This document shows positions 25,092 through 33,327 of a stretch of 64,000 nt of DNA, piece after piece. Position numbers and translations under genes: made by a program. Every line of letters begins with the position of its first letter. Position 1 is the first letter of the stretch. The notes under the pieces were generated by a model. The model was not told the origin of the DNA, did no database searches, and saw only the letters and a list, made by a program, of their open reading frames with translations. Source of the DNA: Phycisphaerales bacterium (lineage in GTDB: Bacteria; Planctomycetota; Phycisphaerae; Phycisphaerales; UBA1924); contig JAJDCZ010000042.1 of assembly GCA_029260555.1 (NCBI GenBank), forward strand, positions 33,784 to 97,783, in the 5' to 3' direction.

Positions 25092-26960
25092 TTATGCCTC
25101 GCCCTTGGACTTGACGACCGCTCTGGTTTCACCAAGACCTACAGCGAAGTCGTGGTAAATTCTCCAGGTCAAACCCAGCGTGCTGGGGTCTGCGTTGACG
25201 CCTGCAAAGTCAAGAATGGGTGACTCGCGCCCATCCAGGAACCCAACCAATGCGGCTGCTGATTCGGGGCGTGCAAACAGGTACCAGGCCTTCGCCGAGT
25301 TTCCTGTAAAGCTCGCGTTGCTCAGTCGCGGCTCAACAGCCAGTTGAGCAACCTGACGGTGAGGATTACCCGTTGGCTGACCATCGCTTCGACCGAGCAA
25401 CTCAGAGCTGATAAGCCCTCTTGCAGTCGCCTCAAGCTCCGGTGGCACCAGCAGCGTCGCAGGGATCATGTCAACAGGCAGGCCATTCTCATCGGTCTGC
25501 GATCGCAGCATTTGGATCGCCGTGCTCAAAGAGCTGACGCTCAAAGCCGAGCTTGCACCCGTGAAGTAGTTTTTGTTTGCCGTGTCAAAGAAGCTGCTGG
25601 GGTTTGAAAGAAGAAGCGTGTAGAAATCGTCTGAGATTCTTCGAGCAGCTGATGCGCCGAGCTGGTCACCCAGCTGATCGAACACACCAAGGTCATCATT
25701 GATAATGTCCTGCCGCGTGATGCCAATGATCCCGCCAACTGTTTTGAGTTGCAACGATCCTGTTGATTCAGCGACGCTCATGTATTTGATTTCACCACCA
25801 GGGGCGATGTCCTCAAGCCGACTGCTCAGGTATGTCCGAATCGTTTTGATTTGATGGAAGTTCTTCAGAGGGAGCTTTTTCACAATTGTTGGCCAACTCG
25901 AAGGGACGGTTTCAAAGCCGCTTTGTGTCACCTTGTCAAACGCTGAACCCAAAGCAATGGGCAGTGACATTGTGCTGAATGCCGCCTTGATGATCGCAGA
26001 TCGGCTTGATGGCACATTGATGCCCTCGAGCCCGAGTACAGCCTTGAGCAAGTCAAGAGGGTTGTGGACTCGCAGATCTTCGCCCTGCTGGGCGATCTGA
26101 GCGCCGAACTGTTGTTCAGCAATATCTGAACGACCCATGTAGGACAGAACCGCTGATGCCATGATGCTCGATCGTGGGGCATCCGTTCCCTCAATCATCA
26201 CACCTGGCACACTCGGCCTGCTGCTCCGCATTTCAGTGAGCAGGCCACTGGTCAGCTCTGTATTGTCGATCTCGCCGTCAATCGCCTTGGCTTCGAGCTG
26301 GCGTGCTCTTTCAGTGTCCGGGCCGTTCGCTTTCAAGGCTTTGATTTCCTTGATTCGATTGCGCTCTGCAATCACGATTGCTTCTTTTTCTTTTTCGTCC
26401 ATGATTGAATCCTTATTTTGTTGTTTTGCTGCGATACGAACTTCCGTGTTCGGATCTGCGCCCTTCGGCACAAGGCTCGCCTCTTGGAGTGTGCTTTTCG
26501 TGGCAACATAAACCGGGCCCTTGAATGTCTGGCCATTCACCTGCACGCTCTTGCCTTCTTTGATAAACTCAAGCGCCTCGATTGATGCGCCGATCGACGC
26601 TTGCAGGGGGATGCCTGCTTTGGTCAGGGGGATAATTTCATCTAATACCTTGGGGACTCTCGCCAGCTTGCCCTCGATGATGATCTTGTCAGTTGCAGCC
26701 TTGACTTCGCCGTTGCCAACGAATGATCCCGTTGAGTTTTCGTGATTGACCAGGATGGGGATCGCGGGCGGATAGATCATTCCTGCAATATCCACGATTA
26801 CGGAGTGTGTATGCCCAACCCGCATATCACCACCGGTGTAGGCAATCATCGAGAAGCGGATGCCCTCGTCCTTGCCCTCTGCTGCCTGGATATCAACCTG
26901 GGCAACAAGTTTGATCTCGGTGGGACTGTTCCCCTTCCTGGCCAAAGCTGGTGTGCTCAT
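25092..26960 (-). CDS. Prohead protease-major capsid protein fusion
   Basis: 622 residues. The first 185 or so are a prohead protease: IPILVNHENSTGSFVGNG with candidate catalytic H73, then GIPLQASIGAS with candidate S122, and STLQEASLVPKGADPNTEVR, which closes such domains. A charged helical segment (DEKEKEAIVIAERNRIKEIK) may act as scaffold. From about residue 260 the chain is HK97-fold major capsid protein (FDKVTQSGFETVP, SVAESTGSLQLKTVGGIIGI, RQDIINDDLGVFDQLG, MIPATLLVPPELE), near the Mu gpT-type group. Protease and capsid in one chain should make a self-processing shell. It overlaps the upstream RHH gene by 4 nt. Confidence 0.9.
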   Translation of the reverse strand: MSTPALARKGNSPTEIKLVAQVDIQAAEGKDEGIRFSMIAYTGGDMRVGHTHSVIVDIAGMIYPPAIPILVNHENSTGSFVGNGEVKAATDKIIIEGKLARVPKVLDEIIPLTKAGIPLQASIGASIEALEFIKEGKSVQVNGQTFKGPVYVATKSTLQEASLVPKGADPNTEVRIAAKQQNKDSIMDEKEKEAIVIAERNRIKEIKALKANGPDTERARQLEAKAIDGEIDNTELTSGLLTEMRSSRPSVPGVMIEGTDAPRSSIMASAVLSYMGRSDIAEQQFGAQIAQQGEDLRVHNPLDLLKAVLGLEGINVPSSRSAIIKAAFSTMSLPIALGSAFDKVTQSGFETVPSSWPTIVKKLPLKNFHQIKTIRTYLSSRLEDIAPGGEIKYMSVAESTGSLQLKTVGGIIGITRQDIINDDLGVFDQLGDQLGASAARRISDDFYTLLLSNPSSFFDTANKNYFTGASSALSVSSLSTAIQMLRSQTDENGLPVDMIPATLLVPPELEATARGLISSELLGRSDGQPTGNPHRQVAQLAVEPRLSNASFTGNSAKAWYLFARPESAAALVGFLDGRESPILDFAGVNADPSTLGLTWRIYHDFAVGLGETRAVVKSKGEA

Positions 26961-27475
26961 CGGTCACCGCCCTCTGGTGGAACCTCGATAAACCTGACAC
27001 CATGTTCAATGCCATCGGCTGTGAATCGTTCGTTGGAGCCTAATACCTGCTGCCCCATCTGCCCTGCTTGCTCCCATTGGCCGCCTGCCGGTGGAGTTTC
27101 AATGCGATACTCTGGCAGCTGACCATCTTCGGGGACCAACATACCAATCCTGTATTGAATTGCTTTGTTGAATTCGTCCCAATAATGGAGCACGCCCTGG
27201 CTTGAAAGCTGATCGAGTACAGCAGGCTCGATGCCAGCTCGCATCATTCGCCAACGCAAGCCGTCGGCCATCAGTTCGCGGGATGATTCTTTGATAGATT
27301 CAGGGCCACCGTTCTGTGCGCCATTTACAATCTCTTGTAAAAAGGCGAGGTCAGTCGGGACCAGTTGACGCACAACATCGCTTTGTGTCATCTCGGTGGC
27401 TTTGCTCATTCGTGCAATTGCCCGCTGTTTGTCTATCGGAAAACGAAAACTCATTTGTACTGTTTTAGAACTCAT
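26957..27475 (-). CDS. Ribbon-helix-helix-type protein upstream of capsid
   Basis: 172 residues from the ATG at 27475, chosen because AAGGAAG lies a few bases upstream; an in-frame start at 27574 is less likely. The N-terminal KTVQMSFRFPIDKQRAIARM and KATEMTQSDVVRQLV look like a ribbon-helix-helix DNA-binding fold. The rest (DLAFLQEIVNGAQNGG, ELMADGLRWRMMRAG) is helical and the C-terminus is not recognised. Its end overlaps the capsid start by 4 nt, so it may be a regulator or an assembly factor of the capsid. Confidence 0.65.
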   Translation of the reverse strand: MSSKTVQMSFRFPIDKQRAIARMSKATEMTQSDVVRQLVPTDLAFLQEIVNGAQNGGPESIKESSRELMADGLRWRMMRAGIEPAVLDQLSSQGVLHYWDEFNKAIQYRIGMLVPEDGQLPEYRIETPPAGGQWEQAGQMGQQVLGSNERFTADGIEHGVRFIEVPPEGGDR

Positions 27476-27599
27476 GCTACTTCCTTCTTGTCCTGTTAGA
27501 CCATGTGTGTGACGATGCCAATGTGAAACATGCCCAGTAAGGCATACCAATAAGTATACCATATTGAAAACCACAGTGCAAATGGCCTACCTCAGTATT

Positions 27600-27797
27600 T
27601 CAAATTTCTTCCCTTGTCGTCACTCTTTTGCCACAGCTCCGGCATTCCTTGCGTCGCTGGATGCAGTTTTTCTTGGGCCTGGTGTAGATCACAAAGAAGT
27701 GGCCACACCCACACCTTGAACACCTGATGCCGACCGGGGAGTCTTGATCATCTTGTTTTTTGCTGATTTTGCTCATCGTTTTGGTCCAAATCTTCAT
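27600..27797 (-). CDS. Zinc-ribbon protein, NrdR/Ogr-like
   Basis: 65 residues. A four-cysteine zinc ribbon: CSRCGCGHFFVIYTRPKKN, then RRKECRSCGKRVTTREE. The spacing and the TRP, RR and TTxE positions recall the NrdR zinc finger, and more loosely the Ogr/Delta activators of P2/P4 late genes. It lies just upstream of the RHH-capsid pair, where a late-gene activator would make sense. The ATG at 27776 is an alternative start. Confidence 0.65.
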   Translation of the reverse strand: MKIWTKTMSKISKKQDDQDSPVGIRCSRCGCGHFFVIYTRPKKNCIQRRKECRSCGKRVTTREEI

Positions 27798-27961
27798 GCC
27801 AAATTCTCTACTTTAGAATCTTTCTAAACAAAGTCACTTTGCAATTGCGGTAGTTCCCGCAGGGGTGAATGATCCCGATGCCCTCGGGAGAACCTATTTT
27901 TTTTAATTTCCCAGTTTTTTCGGCTCCCAGGCTGGCCAGAGGGAATGTGTGAACGATCCTG

Positions 27962-28010
27962 ACGATTCACACCACCCACAGCACCAATGCGCATGCTGTG
28001 GGTGTGCGGA
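27962..28010. repeat. Imperfect inverted repeat downstream of S24-like gene
   Basis: The core arms ACCCACAGC (27974-27982) and GCTGTGGGT (27995-28003) pair perfectly around 12 bases; the pairing extends imperfectly over about 20 bases on each side. It sits just past the stop of the S24-like gene. It could be a terminator without T-run, an operator or part of a replication origin. Confidence 0.5.
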
Positions 28011-28025
28011 TCGTGATACCCCTGC

Positions 28026-28727
28026 TCAGTCTTCGTCACCGGGGGTTCTGCGTTTTGCGTTTCGCGGGTCAGTATTCTGCTGTAGTTTTTTGCCGCCCCC
28101 TTCACTGGCCTGCATCTTGTCCGCGTCCTTGGCCTCATCACCGGGGGTTATGTCGGTTGTGTCGTTTGTCGGCGTAGGGGATGGTTCTGAGTTTTTTGTG
28201 TATTTGCTTGCTGCCTCAGCCTTGGCGATTTCCTCCCGCTCCATCCGCCAGGTGATGCCCAGCTTTGACTGTTGGTAGTGCCTCTGGCATTCGGTCCAGT
28301 CATACCGCCGATCCACCATCCTCACATTCCCTGCCCGTCTCACTTCAAGGAACATCCCCTTGATCCAGCTTTCCTGTTCAGGCATGAGAACCAAAGCGGC
28401 TTCACCCCCAGGTATATTGCCCTTGAGAAGGATCATGCCTCCCATACCGGCTCTGAATACCCGCGAGATAAAACCTTCTTCAAACTTCTGTCCCTCGGGC
28501 ACAACATAAACAGGGTCGCCGTCTTCAAGCCAATCACCAAAGCCGTGCGGGTGAAACACCACGATGTTGCCGTCTAGAACTTGTGGCTCAAGATCGTCTC
28601 CCTCTGCAGCGACTCCGAATGCCCCCATGTGTTCAATAAAATCATCAATGCTTATGTGTCTGTGTGCCTCTCTTTTTGGCAGTGCTGGTGACTTCGTTGT
28701 TGTTTCCGATATCATGTTCGAGTTCAT
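28026..28727 (-). CDS. S24/LexA-fold protein with altered catalytic site
   Basis: About 233 residues from the ATG at 28727, with AAAGGA six bases upstream. Residues about 45-140 resemble the S24 peptidase fold of LexA and CI: GDDLEPQVLDGNIVVFHP, DGDPVYVVPEGQKFEEGFISRVFR. In active members the first motif reads GDSMEP; here the serine is replaced by Asp, and the lysine region reads ISRVFR, so self-cleavage is unlikely. No HTH is seen before it. The C-terminal 60 residues are polar and disordered-looking. In the excised circle this gene would follow int directly. Confidence 0.62.
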   Translation of the reverse strand: MNSNMISETTTKSPALPKREAHRHISIDDFIEHMGAFGVAAEGDDLEPQVLDGNIVVFHPHGFGDWLEDGDPVYVVPEGQKFEEGFISRVFRAGMGGMILLKGNIPGGEAALVLMPEQESWIKGMFLEVRRAGNVRMVDRRYDWTECQRHYQQSKLGITWRMEREEIAKAEAASKYTKNSEPSPTPTNDTTDITPGDEAKDADKMQASEGGGKKLQQNTDPRNAKRRTPGDED

Positions 28728-28737
28728 CTTGATCCTT

Positions 28738-29014
28738 TCAAACCTTGGGATGATGGACAAGGCCTGGTGCGCAATGCACCGGGCCGCTTTTATGAGTGGG
28801 GACACTCCCCGCTCGTGATATTGTGTTGGTCCTGGCTGATGCAAGGATGGCCGACCTGATTGGCTCAGGCAGCGTGTCCCAAGCCTCGATCAAACGATCA
28901 AAGCCTTGAGTTAACTTTGAATTTCTGTTTCTACTGATGCCTCTACTGTTCCACTTTGCACAGGTGGAACTGCAACCCGATGCTAAATCAGGCTTTGCAA
29001 AACCAATCTTCCCA
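28738..29014 (-). pseudogene. Detached C-terminal tail of the integrase
   Basis: Read on the minus strand from attR, the frame shared with the integrase core (KATSQTRTEDLRFT) continues for 92 codons to a TGA at 28738. The tail includes LTQGFDRLIEAWDTLPEP and IRSAILASART, a pattern I associate with C-termini of planctomycete integrases. Joining attL and attR by excision would fuse it to residue 480 of the integrase, giving about 572 residues. It has no start or promoter of its own in the integrated state, so it is a displaced gene piece rather than a dead gene. Confidence 0.8.
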
Positions 29015-29070
29015 TTTGTAAACCGCAGGTCCTCAGTTCGAGTCTGAGAGGTGGCTTTGGATTGTGGGGG
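29015..29070. repeat. attR, 56-bp direct repeat
   Basis: Identical to 19119-19174. It contains the 3' half of tRNA-Thr without the 5' half, so it is the displaced original end of the tRNA gene. It is followed by a G-rich run (29066-29080). The gap from here to the next gene at 29385 holds no other gene; promoter elements for that gene are expected there. Confidence 0.95.
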
Positions 29071-29384
29071 GGAGGGGGGGCAGCATGCCATTTGCGCATT
29101 CACACCCATCTCTCGCCCAGCAAGCCAGCCTCAGCATAAATGCAATCGACAGCTCCATCATCTTTGACAGATCCTTAAAACCATCTTCCAAACAAAGACC
29201 TGCTTCCTCGCCGTACCTCATTCAGCATGCAGGGCTGGATCCGGGTTTAGCCCCCATAATTTCAAATATGTATAAAGAATAGTCTTGTATCTATAAAAGA
29301 GATGCATTAGGCTGCGGTTTGTTTTGTTGCGCTGCTGATGTAACTGCGGCAGTGATCAGTGTATAGAAGAGAAGGAGATCCTCA

Positions 29385-32300
29385 ATGTTGTCGACCAATT
29401 TTTCCCACTTGCGCAAGACAAATGAATCCAGCCAAAGCGTTCTTCAGGCCAACAAGATTCGCTCACCAGGCGTTGTCACGAAACGCTCATTCCAGCACAT
29501 GCTTCAGAGTCGCCGCAGAGTTGCTCTGGCATCTTTTGCTCTGATGGCAGCTGCGGGAAGTGCTCAGGCACAACCCGAAATCCTCTCCACCTGGATCGGC
29601 AACGGCTCAGTTTGGAGCCTGTCTGGAAACTGGATTCCTGCCACTGTTCCCAGCAACAATGCTGTGAACTCCTTCGCAGTCATCATCAACGCTGGACAGG
29701 GTTGCAACCTGGACATGTCTGCAACGATCAATCGCATCGGCATGGACACCAGCACAACTCTAAACCTGTTCAGTGGCACATCATTTACCATTCTTGCTGA
29801 GCCTCAAGGTGGCACGGGGGCACTTGGCACTTTCAGCCTTATCGGTGCCTCTTGCTTTTTGTCTTCTACTGGAGCCAATACCAATCTCATCGCATCTGGT
29901 CCTGCTGGGTCAAAGTTGATCATCGGTGGTGGTACACCAGGAAATCCCGGCCTCCTTCAGATGTCAAACTTGTTATCCAACAGAATCTACGGCGTAAGTG
30001 GAAATGAGGAAATACAATTTTCAGGCGTGGTGACTGTGCAAGGATCCGGGCTGATCGGTTTGAACCAGACGAACTTTTTGACTGCCAACGAAGCGATCGT
30101 ACAAGCGACGCAATCCCAGCCTTTGATTCTTGATCCCAAAACAATCTGGGCCAATATTGGCGTATTACGCGCTCTAGGCGGCACACTTCAGCTCAATCCC
30201 GGGGAGTTTAACAACCTCGGTGGCGGTCTGATTGATGCTCAAAATGGATCGACCGTGCTTCTAAATAGCCCGACCATCAAGTTCGGCACTCTCAACACCG
30301 TCGGTACGGGTGTAGTCAGTATTCTTGGTTCAAACACAATCCTTGACACCGTCACCAACACCGGCCTGATCGAGATGCCCAACGCTGCTGATCTGCATCT
30401 GGTGACATCGATTGTCAACAATGACACCATCAGCATGCTCTCCGTCGGAGGCCTGACAGATCTTGTTTGTAATACAGATGTACAGCTCACCGGCAGCGGC
30501 TCCATCGCCATGTCCGATAATATTCAGAATCGAATCTTCGGTATCAATGGCACACAGACACTCACAAATGTTGACAACACCATCCGAGGCTCAGGCCAGC
30601 TCGGCCTGAACCTGACCACCATCATCAACCAGAGTTTGATCATTGCAGATCAAGCCACCCGCCTTGTGATCGATCCCAATAGCGGCGGGGTTGATAACCA
30701 GGGATCCTTGTTCGCACAAAACAGTGCTGAGCTTCAATTAAACCCAGGCACTTATGACCAGACACTCGGTGGTCTGATCGAGGCTCAGGTTGGCTCGCTC
30801 GTGACTTTGAATAGCCCAACTATCGTCGGTGGCACACTCAATACGGTTGGTACAGGTGTGGTGAGAATCCTGGGCTCAAACACAATCCTTGACACCATTA
30901 CCAACACCGGCCTGATCGAAATGCCCAACGCCGCTGATCTGCATCTGGTGACCTCGCTTGCCAACAACGGCACCATCAGCATGCTTTCCACCAGCGGCCT
31001 GACAGATCTTGTTTGTAATACAGATGTACAACTCACTGGTGGCGGCACAATCGCCATGTCAAATAACAGTCAAAATCGGATCATCGGTCTCAATGGCACA
31101 CAGACTCTCACCAATATTGACAACACCATCCGAGGCTCGGGCAGAATTGGCAATAACCAGACAACCATCATCAATCAAAGTTTGATCATTGCAGATCAAG
31201 CCATAAGCCTCATCATCGATCCCAATAGCGGAGGATTATCTAACCAGGGAACCATAATCGCCCAAGGTGGGGGTGAACTTCACTTGAGCTCAGGCACCTA
31301 TGTCCAGACGCTCGGTGGTCTGATCGAAGCTCAAACGGGATCGCTCGTGACATTGAATGGCCCCACCATTGTTGGCGGCACCCTCAACACCGTCGGCACG
31401 GGTGTGTTTAGTATCCTGGGCTCGAGCACAATCTTGGATGGTGTGACCAAGAATGGCCAGCTTGAGATGCCCAACGCTGCTGATCTGCATCTGGTGACAT
31501 CGATTGTCAACAATGGCTCGATCAGCATGCTCTCCTCTGGCAGTCTGACGGATCTTGTTTGTAACACAGATATACAGCTCACCGGCGGCGGCACCATCGA
31601 CATGTCAAACAATATTCAGAATCGAATCTTCGGTATCAATGGCACACAGACTCTCACAAATGTTGACAACACCATCCGAGGCTCAGGCCAGCTCGGACTG
31701 AACCTGACCACCATCATCAATCAGAGTTCGATCATTGCTGATCAACTCACACGCCTTGAGATCGATCCCAATAGCGGAGGGGTTGATAACCAGGGAACCA
31801 TGATCGCTCAAAGCGGTGCTGAACTTCGCTTGAGGCCGGGCCCGTTTACACAGTCGCCCACCGGTCTGATCGAGGCTCAGACTGGCTCGCTCGTCACATT
31901 GAGTGATCCAACCATTATTGGCGGCATCCTTAGCACCGCCGGCACTGGCGTGGTCAGTATTCTTGGTTCAGGCACAATCCTTGATACCGTCACCAACACC
32001 GGCCTGATCGAAATGCCCAACGCCGCTGATCTGCATCTGGTGAGCTCGATTGCCAACAGTGGAACCCTCAGCATGCTCTCCATCGGCAGTCTGACGGATC
32101 TTCGTTTGAACACAAATGTTCAACTCACCGGCGGCGGCACCATCGCCATGTCAAACAATATTCAGAATCGAATCTTCGGCACCAACGGCACACAGATACT
32201 CACCAATGTTGACAACACCATCCGAGGCTCAGGCCAGCTCGGCCTGAACCTGACTCCCATTGTTAACCAGGGCACCATCATTGCTGATCAACCTGTACCC

Positions 32301-33083
32301 CTGAATATTGACCCCAACGCAGGCGGTTTTGACAATCAAGGCGCACTGCGTGCTGAGAATAACGCGACGCTCGGCTTGTTCGCAGGCCCATTCACCACTT
32401 CAGGCAATGTCTTTGCAGCCGCCGGGAGCACCATCACCAGAGCCGCAACCGACTACTCACAAACCGGTGGCTCGACGATCATCGATGGCTCGCTTGATCT
32501 TAACACCGGCGGCGTGGTCACGCTCAACGGCGGAACTCTTGGCGGCACAGGCACCATCAACGCCGATGTATTCATCGCCGCTGGTATCGCCGCTCCCGGG
32601 TTATCCGCTGGAACGCTGACCATCGTTGGCGACTATACCCAGGCTGCCACAGGTGACTTTGCCGTTGAACTTGGTGGTATCGCTACAGGGCAGTTCGATG
32701 TGCTCAATGTCATGGGCGTGGCAAATCTTGCCGGCTCGATCAGCATCTCGGTCATCAATGGCTTCGTACCCTCAGCTGGAGATACATTTGTCGTACTGAC
32801 ATCCGCCACGCCACTCACAGGCATATTTGACACGATCAATCTACCCGTGCTTCCCGGCGGACTCAGCATTGTTGTAAACCATAACTCCAATGATGTTTCG
32901 CTGACGATCACAGGTTGCGCTGTGGATCTCAATGGCGACGGTGCTGTGGATGTGCTGGACTTCTTCGCCTTCATTGTGGGATTCAACAACAATGATCCTG
33001 CTGTGGATCTGAACGGCGACGGCTCAATCGATGTGCTGGACTTCTTTACCTTCATTGGCCTGTTCAGTGCTGGCTGTCCATAA
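29385..33083 (+). CDS. Large secreted repeat protein with dockerin-like tail
   Basis: 1232 residues. AAGGAG lies seven bases before the ATG. A long n-region (about 45 residues) leads to the hydrophobic signal VALASFALMAAAGSAQA. The body consists of beta-rich repeats, four of exactly 182 residues, each with LIEMPNAADLHLV and TLTNVDNTIRGSG type blocks; this suggests a beta-helix, as in adhesins. Residues about 1060-1170 have an autotransporter-like pattern (GGTLGGTGTINADVFIAAG, LAGSISISVINGF). The C-terminus has two EF-hand/dockerin-like repeats (DLNGDGAVDVLDFFAF) and ends in GCP. It probably sits on the cell surface. No gene partner is visible. Confidence 0.85.
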   Translation: MLSTNFSHLRKTNESSQSVLQANKIRSPGVVTKRSFQHMLQSRRRVALASFALMAAAGSAQAQPEILSTWIGNGSVWSLSGNWIPATVPSNNAVNSFAVIINAGQGCNLDMSATINRIGMDTSTTLNLFSGTSFTILAEPQGGTGALGTFSLIGASCFLSSTGANTNLIASGPAGSKLIIGGGTPGNPGLLQMSNLLSNRIYGVSGNEEIQFSGVVTVQGSGLIGLNQTNFLTANEAIVQATQSQPLILDPKTIWANIGVLRALGGTLQLNPGEFNNLGGGLIDAQNGSTVLLNSPTIKFGTLNTVGTGVVSILGSNTILDTVTNTGLIEMPNAADLHLVTSIVNNDTISMLSVGGLTDLVCNTDVQLTGSGSIAMSDNIQNRIFGINGTQTLTNVDNTIRGSGQLGLNLTTIINQSLIIADQATRLVIDPNSGGVDNQGSLFAQNSAELQLNPGTYDQTLGGLIEAQVGSLVTLNSPTIVGGTLNTVGTGVVRILGSNTILDTITNTGLIEMPNAADLHLVTSLANNGTISMLSTSGLTDLVCNTDVQLTGGGTIAMSNNSQNRIIGLNGTQTLTNIDNTIRGSGRIGNNQTTIINQSLIIADQAISLIIDPNSGGLSNQGTIIAQGGGELHLSSGTYVQTLGGLIEAQTGSLVTLNGPTIVGGTLNTVGTGVFSILGSSTILDGVTKNGQLEMPNAADLHLVTSIVNNGSISMLSSGSLTDLVCNTDIQLTGGGTIDMSNNIQNRIFGINGTQTLTNVDNTIRGSGQLGLNLTTIINQSSIIADQLTRLEIDPNSGGVDNQGTMIAQSGAELRLRPGPFTQSPTGLIEAQTGSLVTLSDPTIIGGILSTAGTGVVSILGSGTILDTVTNTGLIEMPNAADLHLVSSIANSGTLSMLSIGSLTDLRLNTNVQLTGGGTIAMSNNIQNRIFGTNGTQILTNVDNTIRGSGQLGLNLTPIVNQGTIIADQPVPLNIDPNAGGFDNQGALRAENNATLGLFAGPFTTSGNVFAAAGSTITRAATDYSQTGGSTIIDGSLDLNTGGVVTLNGGTLGGTGTINADVFIAAGIAAPGLSAGTLTIVGDYTQAATGDFAVELGGIATGQFDVLNVMGVANLAGSISISVINGFVPSAGDTFVVLTSATPLTGIFDTINLPVLPGGLSIVVNHNSNDVSLTITGCAVDLNGDGAVDVLDFFAFIVGFNNNDPAVDLNGDGSIDVLDFFTFIGLFSAGCP
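30222..32405 (+). repeat. Four 546-bp coding repeats
   Basis: The landmark ATGCCCAACGC occurs at 30375, 30921, 31467 and 32013, exactly 546 bp apart each time (182 codons). The units are highly similar in DNA, with differences that are mostly silent or conservative. No indel has occurred between them. They lie wholly inside the secreted repeat protein gene. Confidence 0.93.
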
Positions 33084-33327
33084 GAGATAGTCAGTCATCG
33101 GAACCTGATAGCTGACAGCAGCAGTCCATCCTCTGCAGACTTGCCTCTGCCATACACCGCTCAGGCAGCCTGACAGTTGACTGCTGCGCCCCGAGCAATT
33201 AACCATGACTAGCAACGGATGTTCCTAGATCAGTTGATTGACAAGCGTATATATACACTGATATCAAGCTATTGCATAACATCCGGACGGGATACACGAT
33301 TGAGCAGTTTGGTCCACAGGGGTACTT

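Larger units (their letters stand above)
19119..29070. mobile_element. Integrative element at tRNA-Thr with a capsid gene
   Basis: About 9.9 kb between the two 56-bp cores. It encodes a tyrosine integrase, two small HTH proteins, a primase-polymerase, a ParB-like protein, a methyltransferase, a protease-capsid fusion, a ribbon-helix-helix protein, a zinc-ribbon protein and an S24-like protein, all on the minus strand. Replication and capsid genes are present, but no terminase, portal, tail or lysis gene is seen. This resembles phage satellites such as PICI or P4 types, or a decayed prophage; the intact overlapping gene joints argue against heavy decay. Confidence 0.92.

Noticed and set aside
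28738..29109. A separate gene starting at 29109 on the minus strand
   Set aside because: The part before attR is chromosomal flank; the frame makes sense as the displaced integrase tail.
30222..32405. Possible nested mobile elements in the 546-bp repeats
   Set aside because: Repeats are inside one open frame, keep the same length and carry no ends or genes.
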